From Hyphobacterium sp. SN044 (GTDB lineage Bacteria; Pseudomonadota; Alphaproteobacteria; Caulobacterales; Maricaulaceae), in contig NZ_JAKKUV010000005.1 of NCBI RefSeq assembly GCF_021864465.1, forward strand, positions 145,936 to 209,935: a DNA stretch of 64,000 nt, given 5' to 3'. The translations under genes and the position numbers were made by a program. Position 1 is the first letter of the stretch; each line of letters begins with the position of its first letter. The notes under the pieces were generated by a model. It was not told the DNA's origin and made no database searches. It saw nothing but the letters and a program-made list of their open reading frames with translations. Shown here in pieces: positions 56,703 through 64,000 of the stretch.

Positions 56703-57674
56703 CTATTTGACACCCGCGCGAAGCAGGTCGTGGATGTGTAGCAGACCGGCGGGACGGCCGTCCGGCTGAAGCGCAAAAAGCTGCAGGATTTTCCGGTCGC
56801 CCGCGGTCATCCGGCGCATCGCGTCGGCGGCCAGCGCGCCCGGCGCGATCGTTTGCGGATCGCGTGTCATCACTTCGGCCACCGGGCGGGAGACGAGTCC
56901 TTCGCCCATATGACGGCGCAAATCCCCGTCGGTCACGATCCCGGCCAGCGTGCCATCGCCCCGGATGACGCCGACACAACCGAAGCCCTTGGCAGACATC
57001 TCCAGCAGGGCATCGGACATCGGTGCGTCCTCGCCGATCAGCGGCATGGCATCGCCCGCATGCATCAGGTCGGCGACCGTGGCCAGCGCGGCACCGAGCG
57101 CCCCTCCCGGGTGGTAGACGCGGAAGTCGGTGGCGGTGAAGCCGCGCGCTTCCAGCAGCGCCACGGCCAGCGCATCGCCCATCGCCATCATCAGCGTCGT
57201 GGACGTCGTTGGGGCGCGCGTCTCGCCGCACGCTTCCGGCGCATCGGGAACGAAGAGGTGATAGTCCGCGCCGCGCGCCAGCACGGAATCACGCCCTGCC
57301 GTCATCGCGATCAGCGGGGTCGCAAAGCGGCGGCAATAAGCGATCAGGTCCCCCAGCTCCCGTGTCTCGCCCGATTTCGACAACGCCAGGACGGCATCGT
57401 CCGGCGTGATCATGCCGAGATCGCCGTGGCTGGCCTCGGTCGGGTGGACGAAATAGGCGGGCGTCCCCGTCGAGGCGAGCGTCGCGGCGATCTTGCGCGC
57501 GACATGGCCGGACTTGCCGACCCCGGCGCAGATCAGCCGCCCCTTGATGGCGTTCACCAGCGCAACGACGCGCGCGAATTCTCCGTCGATGGATTGCGCC
57601 AGCGCCTCGAGCGCATCGCGTTCCATCTCGATGACGCGGCGGCCCGCCGCGCTGGCCTTATCTTGGTCGTTCAT
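56703..57674 (-). CDS. kdsD: Arabinose-5-phosphate isomerase KdsD
   Basis: The 323-residue product has an N-terminal SIS domain (GVGKSGHVARKIAATLASTGTPA, core KSGHVARKIA; then SKSGETRELGDL) and a C-terminal CBS pair (MHAGDAMPLI and VMTRDPQTIA). It makes arabinose-5-phosphate for Kdo, the inner-core LPS sugar. The ATG at 57674 is chosen because the upstream extension lacks conserved residues. It is adjacent to other surface-sugar genes. Confidence 0.95.
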   Translation of the reverse strand: MNDQDKASAAGRRVIEMERDALEALAQSIDGEFARVVALVNAIKGRLICAGVGKSGHVARKIAATLASTGTPAYFVHPTEASHGDLGMITPDDAVLALSKSGETRELGDLIAYCRRFATPLIAMTAGRDSVLARGADYHLFVPDAPEACGETRAPTTSTTLMMAMGDALAVALLEARGFTATDFRVYHPGGALGAALATVADLMHAGDAMPLIGEDAPMSDALLEMSAKGFGCVGVIRGDGTLAGIVTDGDLRRHMGEGLVSRPVAEVMTRDPQTIAPGALAADAMRRMTAGDRKILQLFALQPDGRPAGLLHIHDLLRAGVK

Positions 57675-57814
57675 GGCTTCGCCTTTTAGGCCCGCGGAGA
57701 CGAAAAGGCGAGTGGAAGACCGCGCTTCGCGTAGCTTGCCCGCAGCAGCCCGGCGGGCTATCCCGCTGAGACCTGCCGGCCCGTCCGGCATTCACCGTTA
57801 CAAGGGTCCGCGCC

Positions 57815-58537
57815 ATGTCCCGACTCGTCCTCGTCCGTCACGGCCAGAGCGAATGGAATCTGCAGAACCGGTTCACCGGCTGGGTCGATGTCAATCTGAC
57901 CGGAGAGGGCGAAGCCCAGGCGAAGAAGGCCGGAGCGCTGATGAAGGCGGCCGGCTTCGCGCCGAAGCGTGCCTTCGTTTCGATGCTGACCCGCGCGATC
58001 CGCACGCTGAATCTGGCGCTCGCGGACATGGGGATGAGCTGGATCCCGGTGGAGAAGAGCTGGCGGCTCAACGAGCGCCATTACGGCGCGTTGACCGGGC
58101 TCGACAAGGCGGAGACGAAGGCCAGGCACGGCGAGGAACAGGTGAAGATCTGGCGCCGCTCCTACGACACGCCGCCGCCGGCGCTCGACCGCGACGATGA
58201 ACGCCATCCTCGCTTCGATCCGCGCTATGCCGGCCTGGCCGACAGCGATCTTCCGGCCACGGAGTCGCTCGCCACGACCCTGGAGCGGGTCCAGCCTTAC
58301 TGGGATGGCGAGATCGCGCCCCGGCTGAAGGCGGGCGAAGACATATTGATCGCCGCGCATGGCAATTCCCTGCGCGCCATCGTGAAACTGCTGTTCAACG
58401 TGTCGCCCGAGGAGATTGTCGGGATCGAGATCCCGACCGGCAACCCGCTGATGATCGAGCTCAACGGCGATCTGAAACCGGTCTCGGTGCGCTATCTCGA
58501 CGCTGACCGCGCCCAACCGCTGCCTGCCCTGCCTTGA
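57815..58537 (+). CDS. gpmA: 2,3-bisphosphoglycerate-dependent phosphoglycerate mutase
   Basis: The 240-residue enzyme interconverts 3- and 2-phosphoglycerate in glycolysis. It has [18 protein letters not shown] with the phosphohistidine, the [16 protein letters not shown] region and [14 protein letters not shown] with the second catalytic His. Length is typical for the dPGM form. It ends in a TTGA overlap with the next gene. Confidence 0.97.
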   Translation: MSRLVLVRHGQSEWNLQNRFTGWVDVNLTGEGEAQAKKAGALMKAAGFAPKRAFVSMLTRAIRTLNLALADMGMSWIPVEKSWRLNERHYGALTGLDKAETKARHGEEQVKIWRRSYDTPPPALDRDDERHPRFDPRYAGLADSDLPATESLATTLERVQPYWDGEIAPRLKAGEDILIAAHGNSLRAIVKLLFNVSPEEIVGIEIPTGNPLMIELNGDLKPVSVRYLDADRAQPLPALP

Positions 58538-58986
58538 GCCGGACCGGCGATCTCCGCTTCATGGATGCCGCGCTGGCCTGGGCCCGCAGCGGCATCGGGC
58601 GGACCGCTCCCAATCCATCGGTCGGCTGCGTGCTGGTGAAGGACGGCAAGGTGGTCGGGGCCGCACGGACCGCCGATGGCGGACGTCCGCACGCGGAAAC
58701 GCAAGCCCTCGCCATTGCCGGAGACGCTGCGCGCGGCGCGACCGCCTATGTCACGCTGGAGCCATGCGCGCATACCGGTGTGACGGGACCGTGCGCGGAT
58801 GCGCTGATCGCTTCAGGTATATCGCGGTGCGTGGTTGCCCTGCTGGACCCGGACCCGCGCGTCGATGGAGACGGCCTTGCCCGGCTTGTCGAAGCCGGTG
58901 TTGCGGTGGAGGCCGGACTACGCGAAGACGAAGCGCGCGGCTTGAAGTCCGAATTCCTGTCGCGATTTCCCGCGCCGAGGCCCTGA
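58534..58986 (+). CDS. Stand-alone RibD-type deaminase domain
   Basis: The 150-residue product is only the N-terminal cytidine-deaminase-like half of Rib[20 protein letters not shown], the zinc motif [10 protein letters not shown] and [19 protein letters not shown] with both zinc cysteines. Canonical RibD has CSHxGRTPPC; here the Arg-Thr-Pro part is Val-Thr-Gly. The C-terminal reductase domain (about 200 residues) is missing and no remnant follows. The TTG start overlaps the gpmA stop. It could be a paralogue or the deaminase of riboflavin synthesis working with a separate reductase. Confidence 0.8.
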   Translation: MSRTGDLRFMDAALAWARSGIGRTAPNPSVGCVLVKDGKVVGAARTADGGRPHAETQALAIAGDAARGATAYVTLEPCAHTGVTGPCADALIASGISRCVVALLDPDPRVDGDGLARLVEAGVAVEAGLREDEARGLKSEFLSRFPAPRP

Positions 58987-59104
58987 CTTCCGCCGGCGGC
59001 ATGCCACCGGTGATCAACACTTACCGTTAACCGGCACTGATTAGTCTTTCCACAGGACGTGGACCCTACCGGTTCGCGACAGCATCAGGACCCGGCCAAA
59101 CGCC

Positions 59105-60406
59105 ATGCCCGCGGAAGGTATCGCATACAAGACGCTGACCCAGGCGCAGGTGTCGGAGATGTGCGACCGGCACGAGAGGCTCTGGTCGGGACGATCGGGC
59201 GGCGCGCGGGCGCATTTCGCCTACTGCATTCTGACCGACATGGATCTGTCGCGGCGCGACCTGTCCGATGCGGACTTCACCGGGGCCATCCTCATCGGGG
59301 CCAACCTGTCCGGTACGGTGCTGAATTCCTCAAGCCTCTACAGCGCGGATCTGCGCCGGGCCAATCTGGAAGGGGCCTCTCTCCGCCGTGCCGATTTGCG
59401 CGGCGCGGTGTTGCGCGGCGCGGTCCTGACCGGGGCGGACATGACCGAGACCGATCTGCGCGAAGGCGTGATCGCGCGGCCCGACCGCGAACGCGGCCTG
59501 GCGGTGATCAAGCATGAAACCCGCGCGGGCGAAGCGAATGAAGCCAATTTCACGGGCGCGAACCTAACACGCTCCAAGATGACCGGCATGGTGGCGCAGC
59601 GCGCCGACTTTACAGATGCCATGCTGCTGGGGGCCCGACTGATCCGCGCCAATCTGCGCGGCAGCGTGTTTTCCGGTGCCAATCTCGAAGGGGCGGACCT
59701 GTCGGGCGCCGATCTTTCCGATGCCGATCTGTCGGACTCGATCCTGGTGAACACCAATCTCACCATGTCGAAGCTCGAAGGCGTAAAGACCGCCGGGGCG
59801 TTGACCGAAAAGCCCGCCGGCAAGACGCTCGAAACCCTCGGTGCGCCGGTCGCAGACCTCCTGGCCGATCACATACGCTGGTGCGAGACCGACGGAGCGG
59901 AAGGCCGCCCGTCGATCTTCGACGGCGCCGACATGCGCGAACTGCAATCACTCGCCGGCAAGCGGCTGACCGCTTTCCAGGCGCGCGGGGCCACGCTTTA
60001 TGGGCTCGACCTGGAGGGCGCGCAGTTGCAGGGCGCACGGCTGGAACGCGCCGACCTTCGCATGGCCTGTCTGCGCGGGGCCGATCTGCGCGGCGCGGAC
60101 CTGACCGGGGCGCGTCTCAACAATGCCGATCTTCGCGACTGCAAGCTGGGACCGCTGCTGATCGGTAAGGACCGGTTGATGCCGGCTTCCCTCGCCGCGG
60201 CGAAAATCCGCTATGCCGACCTGCGCGGCGCGGACCTCAAGCGGGTCCGGGCAACCGGGGCCGATTTCTCCTATTCGCGGCTGGACAGCTGCGATGTGCG
60301 CCACGGCCTGTTCACCGGGTCCTGTTTCACGGGGGCCCGGATCGATCCGAATTTCGGCGAGGACGTGGAGAACGCCGAAGGCGCCGTCGATCTCGACGCG
60401 GCCTGA
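59105..60406 (+). CDS. Pentapeptide-repeat protein
   Basis: The 433-residue product is built of A(D/N)LxG-type pentapeptides in three blocks (about 40-125, 135-215 and 295-410, for example ADLRGADLTGARLNNADL), which fold as a right-handed quadrilateral beta-helix. A non-repeat stretch at about 215-295 with HIRWCETDG separates the last two. The function of such proteins varies (gyrase protection, scaffolding) and cannot be read here. No signal peptide is visible, so it is likely cytoplasmic. Confidence 0.92.
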   Translation: MPAEGIAYKTLTQAQVSEMCDRHERLWSGRSGGARAHFAYCILTDMDLSRRDLSDADFTGAILIGANLSGTVLNSSSLYSADLRRANLEGASLRRADLRGAVLRGAVLTGADMTETDLREGVIARPDRERGLAVIKHETRAGEANEANFTGANLTRSKMTGMVAQRADFTDAMLLGARLIRANLRGSVFSGANLEGADLSGADLSDADLSDSILVNTNLTMSKLEGVKTAGALTEKPAGKTLETLGAPVADLLADHIRWCETDGAEGRPSIFDGADMRELQSLAGKRLTAFQARGATLYGLDLEGAQLQGARLERADLRMACLRGADLRGADLTGARLNNADLRDCKLGPLLIGKDRLMPASLAAAKIRYADLRGADLKRVRATGADFSYSRLDSCDVRHGLFTGSCFTGARIDPNFGEDVENAEGAVDLDAA

Positions 60407-60419
60407 CCCGATCCAGAAT

Positions 60420-60448
60420 AAAAAACGGGCGGGGATAGACCCCGCCCG
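60420..60448 (-). terminator. Rho-independent terminator of the hsp20 gene
   Basis: A perfect 9-bp stem CGGGCGGGG (60426-60434) / CCCCGCCCG (60440-60448) with a 5-base loop is followed on the minus strand by six T (60425-60420). It is 40 bases beyond the hsp20 stop; on the plus strand, no U-tract follows. Confidence 0.85.
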
Positions 60449-60487
60449 CGAAGAGTGTCTCGAAGGGTATGCTCGCGCTGCCGCGCG

Positions 60488-60961
60488 TCAGGCCGCCTTG
60501 GACTTGCGGCCCTCGATCGTCTTGGCTTTGCTGCCTGTGCTGCCGATCTCGATCCGGCGCGGCTTCGCCGCTTCCGGGATTTCACGCTCGAGATTGATGA
60601 GCAGCAGACCGTTCTTCAGCTCCGCGCCCGTCACCGACACATGGTCGGCGAGATGGAAGCGGCGCTCGAAGGCGCGCTCGGCGATGCCGCGATAGAGATA
60701 GTTCGGGGCCTCGTCCTCGGAGCGTTCGGCCTTGCGGCCGGACACGGTCAGGACGTTTTCCTGGACCTCGACGAAGAGATCCTCGTCACCGAAGCCGGCG
60801 ACGGCCAGTTCGATGCGGTAGTCATTCTCGCCGAGCTGTTCGATGTTGTAGGGCGGGTAACCGTTCGACGGTTCGGCCTTCGAGGCCGCATCGATCAGGT
60901 TGGCCAGCCGGTCGAAGCCGACGATGGAACGGTAGAAGGGGCTGTAATCAACGCCACGCAT
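60488..60961 (-). CDS. ibpA: Small heat-shock protein, Hsp20 family
   Basis: The 157-residue product begins with the IbpA-like MRGVDYSPFYRSIVGFDRL, followed by an alpha-crystallin domain (about 35-130; YPPYNIEQLGENDYRI and LAVAGFGDEDLFVEV) and a basic tail. It holds unfolding proteins for later refolding. The leader carries the elements of a ROSE thermometer (separate entry), and the gene ends in a strong terminator, so it is a monocistronic heat-inducible unit. Confidence 0.95.
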   Translation of the reverse strand: MRGVDYSPFYRSIVGFDRLANLIDAASKAEPSNGYPPYNIEQLGENDYRIELAVAGFGDEDLFVEVQENVLTVSGRKAERSEDEAPNYLYRGIAERAFERRFHLADHVSVTGAELKNGLLLINLEREIPEAAKPRRIEIGSTGSKAKTIEGRKSKAA

Positions 60962-60966
60962 GGCAC

Positions 60967-61018
60967 TTATCCTCCAGCTAGAGCAACAAGCCGCTCCGCG
61001 ATGTTCCTTGCGGAGCGT
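60967..61018 (-). promoter_or_regulatory. ROSE-like RNA thermometer in hsp20 leader
   Basis: On the minus strand the leader has two hairpins. The upstream one is CGCTCCGC/GCGGAGCG (61017-61010 with 60999-60992). The downstream one pairs TTGCTC (60986-60981) with the Shine-Dalgarno GGAGGA (60975-60970); C-G, U-A and C-G pairs are followed by a G opposite G, then U-A. This G-G mismatch in the anti-Shine-Dalgarno stem is the defining feature of ROSE elements, which melt on heating. The start codon is 8 bases downstream. The pairing is seen directly; the temperature response is inferred. Confidence 0.75.
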
Positions 61019-61195
61019 CCTCAGGCGATCCCTGTCCGCACGCCCGAAGGCCGTGCCGGGGACCCGCGGAACCCGGTACCGGCGTTCCGCAGAAGACTAT
61101 TTGGGGAGCGGTTTTCCCGGTTCAAGAGGCGAGGCCGTTGCGCCCGGATCGCGCCTCGGCTAGGGCTATCGCCGCAGCAATTCAGGAAGATCCCC

Positions 61196-62194
61196 ATGTC
61201 GCGCTTCGCCCTTCTGACCGCCCTGTCCTCTCTGGCCCTGCTCTCCGCATGTGGCGGCGGCGAACCGGACACGACAGACGTCGAAACCGGCGGCGATGAC
61301 AGCGCGATGGTCGATACGGAGATGGCGACCGAGAACGGACTTGCACCGCAGGACCCGGCCGATTCGACTGCGACGGAAGGCACGCTTGAGTGGGCGGTGG
61401 CCGGTGACTGGCGCGGCGGCGACACGGCGCGCGATGTCTGGAGGCACCCGCAGGAAACCCTCGAATTCTTCGAGATCGATCCGTCCGGAACGATTGTCGA
61501 AATCTGGCCGGGCGGCGGTTGGTATGCGCGCATCCTGGCCCCGTGGATCGCAGCCAATGGCGGCACCTATATCGGCGCGACCTTCCCGGAATCCAGCCCG
61601 AGCGAAGCGCGGCGCGAGGCCCGCGCGAACTTCCTCGCGGAAATGGCCTCCAACCCGGTCTATGGCCAGGTTCAGGCCGGTGACTTCAGCGCCGATGTGG
61701 CCAATATCGCGCCCGCGGGCAGCGTGGATGCCGTGCTGACCTTCCGCAATGTGCACAACTGGATGAGCGGCGGTTTCGCCGAGCGCGCCTTCGCCGACTT
61801 CTACACGGTTCTGCGCCCGGGCGGCGTGCTGGGCGTGGTCGAGCACCGCCTGCCCGACACCCGCGAACAGGACCCGCGCGCCTCGACCGGCTATGTCCAG
61901 GAAGCCTACATCATCGCGCTGGCGGAAGAGGCCGGGTTCGAACTCGTCGGACGCAGCGATGTGAACGCCAACCCGGCGGATACCGCGGACCACCCGTTCG
62001 GGGTCTGGACCCTGCCGCCGGTCAGCCGGACCTCGCCCTTCGGCGAGCCGGAAGACCCGGCTTTCGACCGCGAGCCCTATGACGCTATTGGCGAAAGCGA
62101 CCGTATGACGCTGCTGTTCCGCAAGCCGCTGCGCGACAACACGCCGTCGGATGCCGAAGAGGATGCCGGCGGCGACGCAGGTGAGGAAGGCTAG
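61196..62194 (+). CDS. SAM-methyltransferase-like protein with lipoprotein signal
   Basis: The 332-residue product has a lipoprotein signal peptide with LLSAC and the lipidated Cys at residue 19, an acidic, Thr-rich linker to about 60, then a class-I methyltransferase-like fold (VEIWPGGGWYARILAPW, SVDAVLTFRNVHNWM, TVLRPGGVLGVVEHR). This resembles COG4798 predicted methyltransferases, several of which have exported N-termini. A periplasmic methyltransferase would lack SAM unless supplied, so catalysis is uncertain. Its stop shares CTAG with hisN. Confidence 0.85.
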   Translation: MSRFALLTALSSLALLSACGGGEPDTTDVETGGDDSAMVDTEMATENGLAPQDPADSTATEGTLEWAVAGDWRGGDTARDVWRHPQETLEFFEIDPSGTIVEIWPGGGWYARILAPWIAANGGTYIGATFPESSPSEARREARANFLAEMASNPVYGQVQAGDFSADVANIAPAGSVDAVLTFRNVHNWMSGGFAERAFADFYTVLRPGGVLGVVEHRLPDTREQDPRASTGYVQEAYIIALAEEAGFELVGRSDVNANPADTADHPFGVWTLPPVSRTSPFGEPEDPAFDREPYDAIGESDRMTLLFRKPLRDNTPSDAEEDAGGDAGEEG

Positions 62195-62994
62195 GCCGGG
62201 CGCGCCGCCGGCGCGAGGCGTTCGAGCGCGGCGGCGTGAAGTTCCGGCGTGGCCGCGGCCACGACCTGCCCGCCCTTGTGGGCGGGATTGCCTGACCAGT
62301 CCGTGATGATGCCGCCTGCCCCGGTCACGACCGGGATCAGGGCCTGGACGTCGAACGGCTTCAGGCCGGATTCCACGACCAGATCGACGCCGCCTGCCGC
62401 CAGCAAGGCGTAGGCATAGGCATCCATGCCGTAGCGGATCAGGCGGAGGTCCGGGCGCATCGCCGCGAAGACGTCCGCTTCTGTTTCGAGGAAGAGATAG
62501 GGATCGGTCGTCGCCATCAGGGCTTCGTCGAGCCTTGTCTTTCCGGAAACCCGGAGCGGCGTCGTGACACCGCGATGGGCGAGCGCTGCCGTTTCACCAT
62601 CGCCGAAAAAGCGTTCGCCGGTGTGGGGCTGATCGATCACGCCGACGCGGGGCAATCCCTCCCGCGTATGCGCGATGAGCACGGTCCAGGCCGTGGTGCC
62701 GGCGATGAAGCCGCGCGTTCCGTCAATCGGGTCGAGGGTCCAGCCGCGGCCATTCGCCGACGGCAAGGTGTCGAATTCCTCGCCCAGCACGCCGTCGCCG
62801 GGGCGGTGTTCGGCGATCAGCCGCCGCATGGCGGCTTCGGACGCGCGATCGGCCTCGGTCACCGGGTCGAAGGCTGCGGCCTCCTTGTTGTCGATGGCCG
62901 CGCCGGCCCGGAAATAGGGCAGGATGGCTTCCCCGGCCGCATCGGCCAGACGGAAGGCGAATTCGAGGTCTTCGGACAAGGAAAAGGCGGACAT
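62191..62994 (-). CDS. hisN: Histidinol-phosphatase HisN (inositol monophosphatase family)
   Basis: The 267-residue product has AFDPVTEADRASEAAM, GVLGEEF, LDPIDGTRGFIAG and KPFDVQALIPVVTGAGG, the metal sites of the inositol-monophosphatase fold. FDVQALIP with a moderately long C-terminus fits the HisN histidinol-phosphatases of actinobacteria and alphaproteobacteria rather than a SuhB. The last dephosphorylation step of histidine synthesis is likely. The ATG at 62994 is the better start. Confidence 0.82.
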   Translation of the reverse strand: MSAFSLSEDLEFAFRLADAAGEAILPYFRAGAAIDNKEAAAFDPVTEADRASEAAMRRLIAEHRPGDGVLGEEFDTLPSANGRGWTLDPIDGTRGFIAGTTAWTVLIAHTREGLPRVGVIDQPHTGERFFGDGETAALAHRGVTTPLRVSGKTRLDEALMATTDPYLFLETEADVFAAMRPDLRLIRYGMDAYAYALLAAGGVDLVVESGLKPFDVQALIPVVTGAGGIITDWSGNPAHKGGQVVAAATPELHAAALERLAPAARPA

Positions 62995-63041
62995 CGCTGC
63001 CCGCCTATCACGCATCCTGACTGGCTGCCAGATTCTTTGAA

Positions 63042-63431
63042 TCAGGCGGCGTCGTTGGCCGGTTCACCCGGCTCGAGGGATTTCGCCAGTTCCAGAAGGC
63101 GTTTGCGCGGACGCTCGCCGAGCCGGTAATAGGCCCGGATCAGGTCCATGGTTTCCTTCTGCGAAAGAATGTCGGCCGCGAGGACGGCCTCCGGCTCGTC
63201 GGCACCTTCGCGGCGCGACAGGCCCTCGTAGAAATACTGCACCGGCACGTCGAGCGACTCGGCCAGCTCGAAGAGGCGGCTGGCGCTGACTCGGTTCGCG
63301 CCGCACTCGTATTTCTGGATCTGCTGGAAGCGGATGCCGACGGATTCGGCGAGCTGTTGCTGCGTCAGGCCCAGGAGACGGCGGCGGCGGCGCAGCCGCT
63401 TGCCGACGTGAAGATCGATTTCGTTGGTCAT
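63042..63431 (-). CDS. XRE-family HTH regulator
   Basis: The 129-residue product has a lambda-repressor-like HTH at about 11-66 (KRLRRRRRLLGLTQQQLAESVG, core LTQQQLAESVG; then IRFQQIQKYECGANRVSASRLFELAESL) and an acidic C-terminus with IRAYYRLGERPRKRL. It resembles PhrR/PraR-type regulators of Rhizobiales that control quorum sensing and acid response; the target here is unknown. The ATG at 63431 is chosen because the frame beyond it lacks HTH-family similarity. Confidence 0.88.
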   Translation of the reverse strand: MTNEIDLHVGKRLRRRRRLLGLTQQQLAESVGIRFQQIQKYECGANRVSASRLFELAESLDVPVQYFYEGLSRREGADEPEAVLAADILSQKETMDLIRAYYRLGERPRKRLLELAKSLEPGEPANDAA

Positions 63432-63558
63432 GTCGAACTGTCCACCCTTGATGCGTGTACCCCGCCTCCGGCCCTCGCGCCTGAGGCTTTCGCGTAACAA
63501 GGGAGCAAAGCGCGTGCCGAACGCGTCAAAGATGACCAAATCCTTGAAATACACGCAG

Positions 63559-64000
63559 TTAGGCGAGTTTTTCGACCCAGTCTATCGCCACGATAGAAGC
63601 GAGGAAGCCGTCGATTCTCGCCTTGAGCGAGTCGAATGTCCCGGATCGGGTCACACGCGCTTCATCGAGATAAAGGGCGCGATTGAGCTCGATCTGCACC
63701 GCATGACGGGCATGGTCGGGCTGGCCGTAGCGTTCGGTGGTGTAGCCGCCGGCATAGGGCGTATTCCGCCGCGTCCTGAGACCCTGGGCATGCAGCGCCG
63801 CCTCGATGGCATTGGTGATACCCGGGGCACAGGAAACGCCGTGCCGGTCGCCGATCACCGCATCAATCCCCGGCGCGCTGATCGAGGGCATGGAATGGGC
63901 GTCTATGACGATCGCGAAGCCGTGGCGGTCGACGAGGCGTGAAACTTCGGCCTCGAGCGCGGTGTGATAGGGCGTATGGCAGTCCGCGATGCGCTGGTGG
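63559..64000 (-). CDS. N-formylglutamate amidohydrolase (5' part outside window)
   Basis: The frame stays open to the last base, so about 146 C-terminal residues are visible and the real start lies beyond the window. Near the edge it reads DCHTPYHTALEAEV, then VIDAHSMPS, where the His and metal ligands of the N-formylglutamate deformylase family lie; ERYGQPDHARHAVQIELNRALY is also typical. The enzyme ends the five-step histidine degradation route. An ATG at 63891 is internal to the domain, not the start. It lies 128 bases upstream of the XRE gene on the same strand. Confidence 0.9.
   Translation of the reverse strand, partial: HQRIADCHTPYHTALEAEVSRLVDRHGFAIVIDAHSMPSISAPGIDAVIGDRHGVSCAPGITNAIEAALHAQGLRTRRNTPYAGGYTTERYGQPDHARHAVQIELNRALYLDEARVTRSGTFDSLKARIDGFLASIVAIDWVEKLA

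Noticed and set aside
59027-59044. Possible CtrA box (TTAA...TTAG) before the pentapeptide gene
   Set aside because: The half-sites are 10 bases apart instead of 7, so it does not fit the CtrA consensus.

Overview
The window is chromosomal DNA from a GC-rich alphaproteobacterium, most likely of the Caulobacterales/Maricaulales type (inference). The reasons are the tolA-tolB-pal-cpoB-tilS-ftsH-folP order, the zapA / 6S RNA / 5-FCL triad, a fused CysN-CysC, a HisN-type histidinol-phosphatase, an N-formylglutamate amidohydrolase next to an XRE regulator, and a pseudaminic-acid gene set with a TPR glycosyltransferase resembling Caulobacter FlmG. I saw no insertion sequence, phage, CRISPR array, tRNA or rRNA. 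No gap between genes exceeds 300 bases.

Region 1 (1-23 kb) is housekeeping. It starts with the end of the Tol-Pal envelope operon, running through tilS, ftsH, folP and a glutathione S-transferase in overlapping or nearly overlapping genes. Transketolase follows on the opposite strand, then a strictosidine-synthase-like protein, a small lipoprotein, a PP2C-like phosphatase with yebC, a short transaldolase, a YmdB-type phosphodiesterase, ahcY, 5-FCL, a 6S RNA, zapA and its coiled-coil neighbour, and the sulfate-activation genes cysQ, cysNC and cysD. Palindromic intergenic repeats are scattered through this part.

Region 2 (23-58 kb) is a long surface-glycan island. The left part makes activated sugars (glmS, a ManC-type pyrophosphorylase with an AGE-family epimerase, galU, a UDP-glucuronate-4-epimerase-like enzyme) and holds three glycosyltransferases and a DegT aminotransferase. 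The centre (34.5-50 kb) is a divergent nonulosonic-acid locus. The minus arm holds an O-methyltransferase, pseB, a TPR-glycosyltransferase, pseC and a Gfo/Idh oxidoreductase. The plus arm holds an unknown protein, a methyltransferase, a class-III aminotransferase, an ATP-grasp enzyme, a HAD phosphatase, pseG, pseI, pseF and a large unknown protein. No PseH acetyltransferase is visible. The right part has a Wzm/Wzt-like ABC exporter, glmM, a phosphohexomutase, ugd and kdsD.

Region 3 (58-64 kb) returns to mixed housekeeping: gpmA, a stand-alone RibD deaminase domain, a pentapeptide-repeat protein, an Hsp20 chaperone whose leader looks like a ROSE RNA thermometer, a lipoprotein-type methyltransferase, hisN, an XRE regulator, and the 3' part of an N-formylglutamate amidohydrolase that runs off the window.

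The most interesting items are the nonstandard pseudaminic-acid locus (unknown modification enzymes, FlmG-like transferase, missing PseH), the ROSE-like leader, the 6S RNA, and the methyltransferase carrying a lipobox. Functional calls are from motif recognition by eye; no database search was run.
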